A DNA stretch of 43,440 bases. Origin: Bacillota bacterium (lineage in GTDB: Bacteria; Bacillota; Clostridia; Lachnospirales; Lachnospiraceae). Made by a program: the position numbers and the translations under genes. How positions within the stretch are numbered: the first letter of the stretch is position 1; each line of letters opens with the position of its first letter. The notes beneath the pieces were generated by a model. The model was given only the letters and a program-made list of their open reading frames with translations. It ran no database searches and was not told the DNA's origin. Below are positions 42,496 through 43,440 of the stretch, piece after piece. The stretch covers positions 1 to 43,440 of the forward strand of contig JAEZUR010000106.1 of NCBI GenBank assembly GCA_023420935.1, given 5' to 3'.

Positions 42496-42567
42496 AACTG
42501 GCTATGAGGACGTAACTGGCTATGAGGACATAACTGGCTATGAGGACATAACTGGCTATGAGGACGC
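42496..42567. repeat. Tandem repeat, 4 x 18 bases
   Basis: Four head-to-tail copies of AACTGGCTATGAGGACRT (42496-42513, 42514-42531, 42532-42549, 42550-42567). The units differ only in the last two bases. The array runs directly into the left arm of the palindromic element at 42566. No promoter or gene is seen in it. Confidence 0.9.
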
Positions 42568-42726
42568 CGGCATATGGATGGATATATTCCCTCACACATA
42601 GATGAGAAGACAGACACCTGAATTGGTATGTCAAAGGCGGACAATACTGTTCGACTATGCCATACCAATTCAGGTGTATGTCTTCCCAACAATGCATTAC
42701 GGGATTATATCCATCCATATGCCGGC
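42566..42726. repeat. Nested palindromic element, 161 bases
   Basis: The outer arms begin GCCGGCATATGGATGGATAT (42566-42591 with 42701-42726) and match at 25 of 26 positions. After asymmetric unpaired segments, the inner arms GAAGACAGACACCTGAATTG and onwards (42606-42630 with 42661-42685) match at 24 of 25. The loop is 30 bases (42631-42660), including AAAGGCGGACAATACTG. The layout resembles repeat copies A-D, but I find no shared core sequence. Confidence 0.85.
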
Positions 42727-43026
42727 TGTGTATCGGAAGTTGTATAAAAAGATGATGAAATCATTTATTTGTTTCTAATGTTACAGTTATAACTGTTTTA
42801 TAGTAAGTGATGTTCTTTCAAAATAATAATAATAATATATTATAGGATAAGATGCTATTTTAAGATAGATACAGAATTTATATATCACAAGAATTTACGT
42901 TAATATCAACTACGGAATTGTATTAGAAATAAAAATATGTAAAGATAATATTCCCTCTATCTTATATATATACTTAAAACCATTAGAAAATGAAACATAA
43001 TTATGCTTTAAAATTATCGAGAACCA
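42727..43026. other. AT-rich gap between two palindromes
   Basis: No gene, RNA, promoter of note or repeat is seen. The sequence is highly AT-rich with stop codons in all frames. Confidence 0.5.
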
Positions 43027-43320
43027 GGTTGCTGACAAGATGTTGGGCTGTCCTATGCTGGGCGAAAAGCATTTGCAGGTTACGTGCAGTTCTTAGGTAT
43101 TGAGTGAACGATCAAATCAGACGTGCGATAAATCGCACGAACGCAAATGTTTGACGAAGAAAATCAAGGAAAAAGCTACTGGGTAGGTTTTTCCTTGATT
43201 TTCTGAGGAGTTTTTGCGTGTTCTGATTGCTCCAAGTGAACGAAATACCTTAGAAATGCTAGTAATCCTGCATCTGACTTTTCGAACAGCATGGGGCGGC
43301 GCAACATCTTGTCAGCAACC
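43027..43320. repeat. Very long palindromic element, about 294 bases
   Basis: Almost the whole element is one imperfect inverted repeat. Outer arms GGTTGCTGACAAGATGTTG (43027-43045) and its exact complement (43302-43320), then pairing between TTCTTAGGTATT and AATACCTTAGAA, between ATCAAATCAGAC and GTTCTGATTGCT, between ACGCAAA and TTTGCGT, and finally AGAAAATCAAGGAAAAA with its exact complement around a 15-base loop. A side hairpin GTGCGATAAATCGCAC lies at about 43122-43137. No protein-coding frame is convincing. Confidence 0.85.
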
Positions 43321-43440
43321 GTCCCTAAAGCGACAACCAAAAATGATACTTTTACTTTTTATTACGATTAACTTAGTTATAACAATATTCCTTTTTTAAT
43401 TCTATTACATGATTCAATCGTATATCCTTTGATGAACTAC
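43321..43440. other. Window end, nothing recognised
   Basis: The last 120 bases are AT-rich and contain no recognisable gene end, promoter or RNA. Confidence 0.4.

Noticed and set aside
42496..42567. CRISPR array
   Set aside because: The 18-base units are contiguous without spacers, and there are no cas genes.
42432..42718. Overlapping minus-strand frames encoding PHSQLC-type repeats
   Set aside because: They are produced by the 18-base tandem repeats (a multiple of three) and the palindrome; there is no credible ribosome binding site or family.
43214..43399. 61-codon plus-strand frame
   Set aside because: It starts inside the long palindrome, reads its right arm, and has no family resemblance.

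Overview
The window looks like a chromosomal segment of a low-GC anaerobic Bacillota, most likely a Lachnospiraceae / Lachnoclostridium-type clostridium. This rests on AT-rich DNA with strong AGGAGG-type ribosome binding sites, anaerobic class III ribonucleotide reductase (nrdDG), the LL-diaminopimelate aminotransferase route to lysine and cell wall, a T-box leader, a corrinoid-protein activator, and the dgt-dnaG-rpoD order. I see no rRNA, tRNA, CRISPR array, prophage or transposase gene. Almost all genes lie on the minus strand. The exceptions are a LysR regulator, a small RDAC-family gene, rnpB and a possible 33-residue peptide.

Layout. 1-9296 holds branched-chain amino acid synthesis: leuC-leuD, then a T-box leader, then leuB-ilvD-ilvB (ilvB is cut by the window edge), with a divergent LysR gene. 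9283-15260 holds nucleotide and DNA metabolism: dut, recQ, nrdG, nrdD, with a pair of NrdR-box-like sites over the nrdD promoter. 15240-19130 holds dapL and glnA with an ANTAR-domain regulator, and a terminator-like hairpin right at the glnA transcription start. 19285-28580 holds an M28 membrane peptidase, a Ca2+/H+ exchanger, galM, a PAS-GGDEF-EAL protein, a corrinoid reactivation pair and a cold-shock gene. 28767-33141 holds an M29-type aminopeptidase, a membrane LuxR-type regulator overlapping a MotA-like membrane protein, and an unknown gene. 33336-33703 is RNase P RNA (plus strand). 33755-42382 holds a nucleoside kinase, trmK, a phosphodiesterase, an MFS transporter, rpoD, dnaG and dgt. 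42383-43440 has no gene but holds tandem repeats and two large palindromic elements.

The most unusual content is in the intergenic DNA. Four copies (A 4722-4909, B 8081-8342, C 15559-15746, D 7620-7800 reversed) belong to one repeat family. Each has long complementary arms whose sequence differs from copy to copy. The arms enclose conserved left and right blocks, a middle stem whose base pairs change in a compensatory way, and a variable top hairpin. That is the signature of a selected structure, either a structured RNA or a palindromic mobile DNA element. I do not recognise the family. Three further, unrelated large palindromes (32318-32394, 42566-42726, 43027-43320) lie in other gaps.

How the genes work together: leuCD, leuB, ilvD and ilvB supply leucine, valine and isoleucine. 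The T-box appears to read a valine codon (GTC), so uncharged tRNA-Val may control leuB-ilvD-ilvB, while the LysR protein and a perfect 15-bp palindrome probably control leuCD. Function calls rest on reading the translated sequences and known family motifs. No database search was possible.
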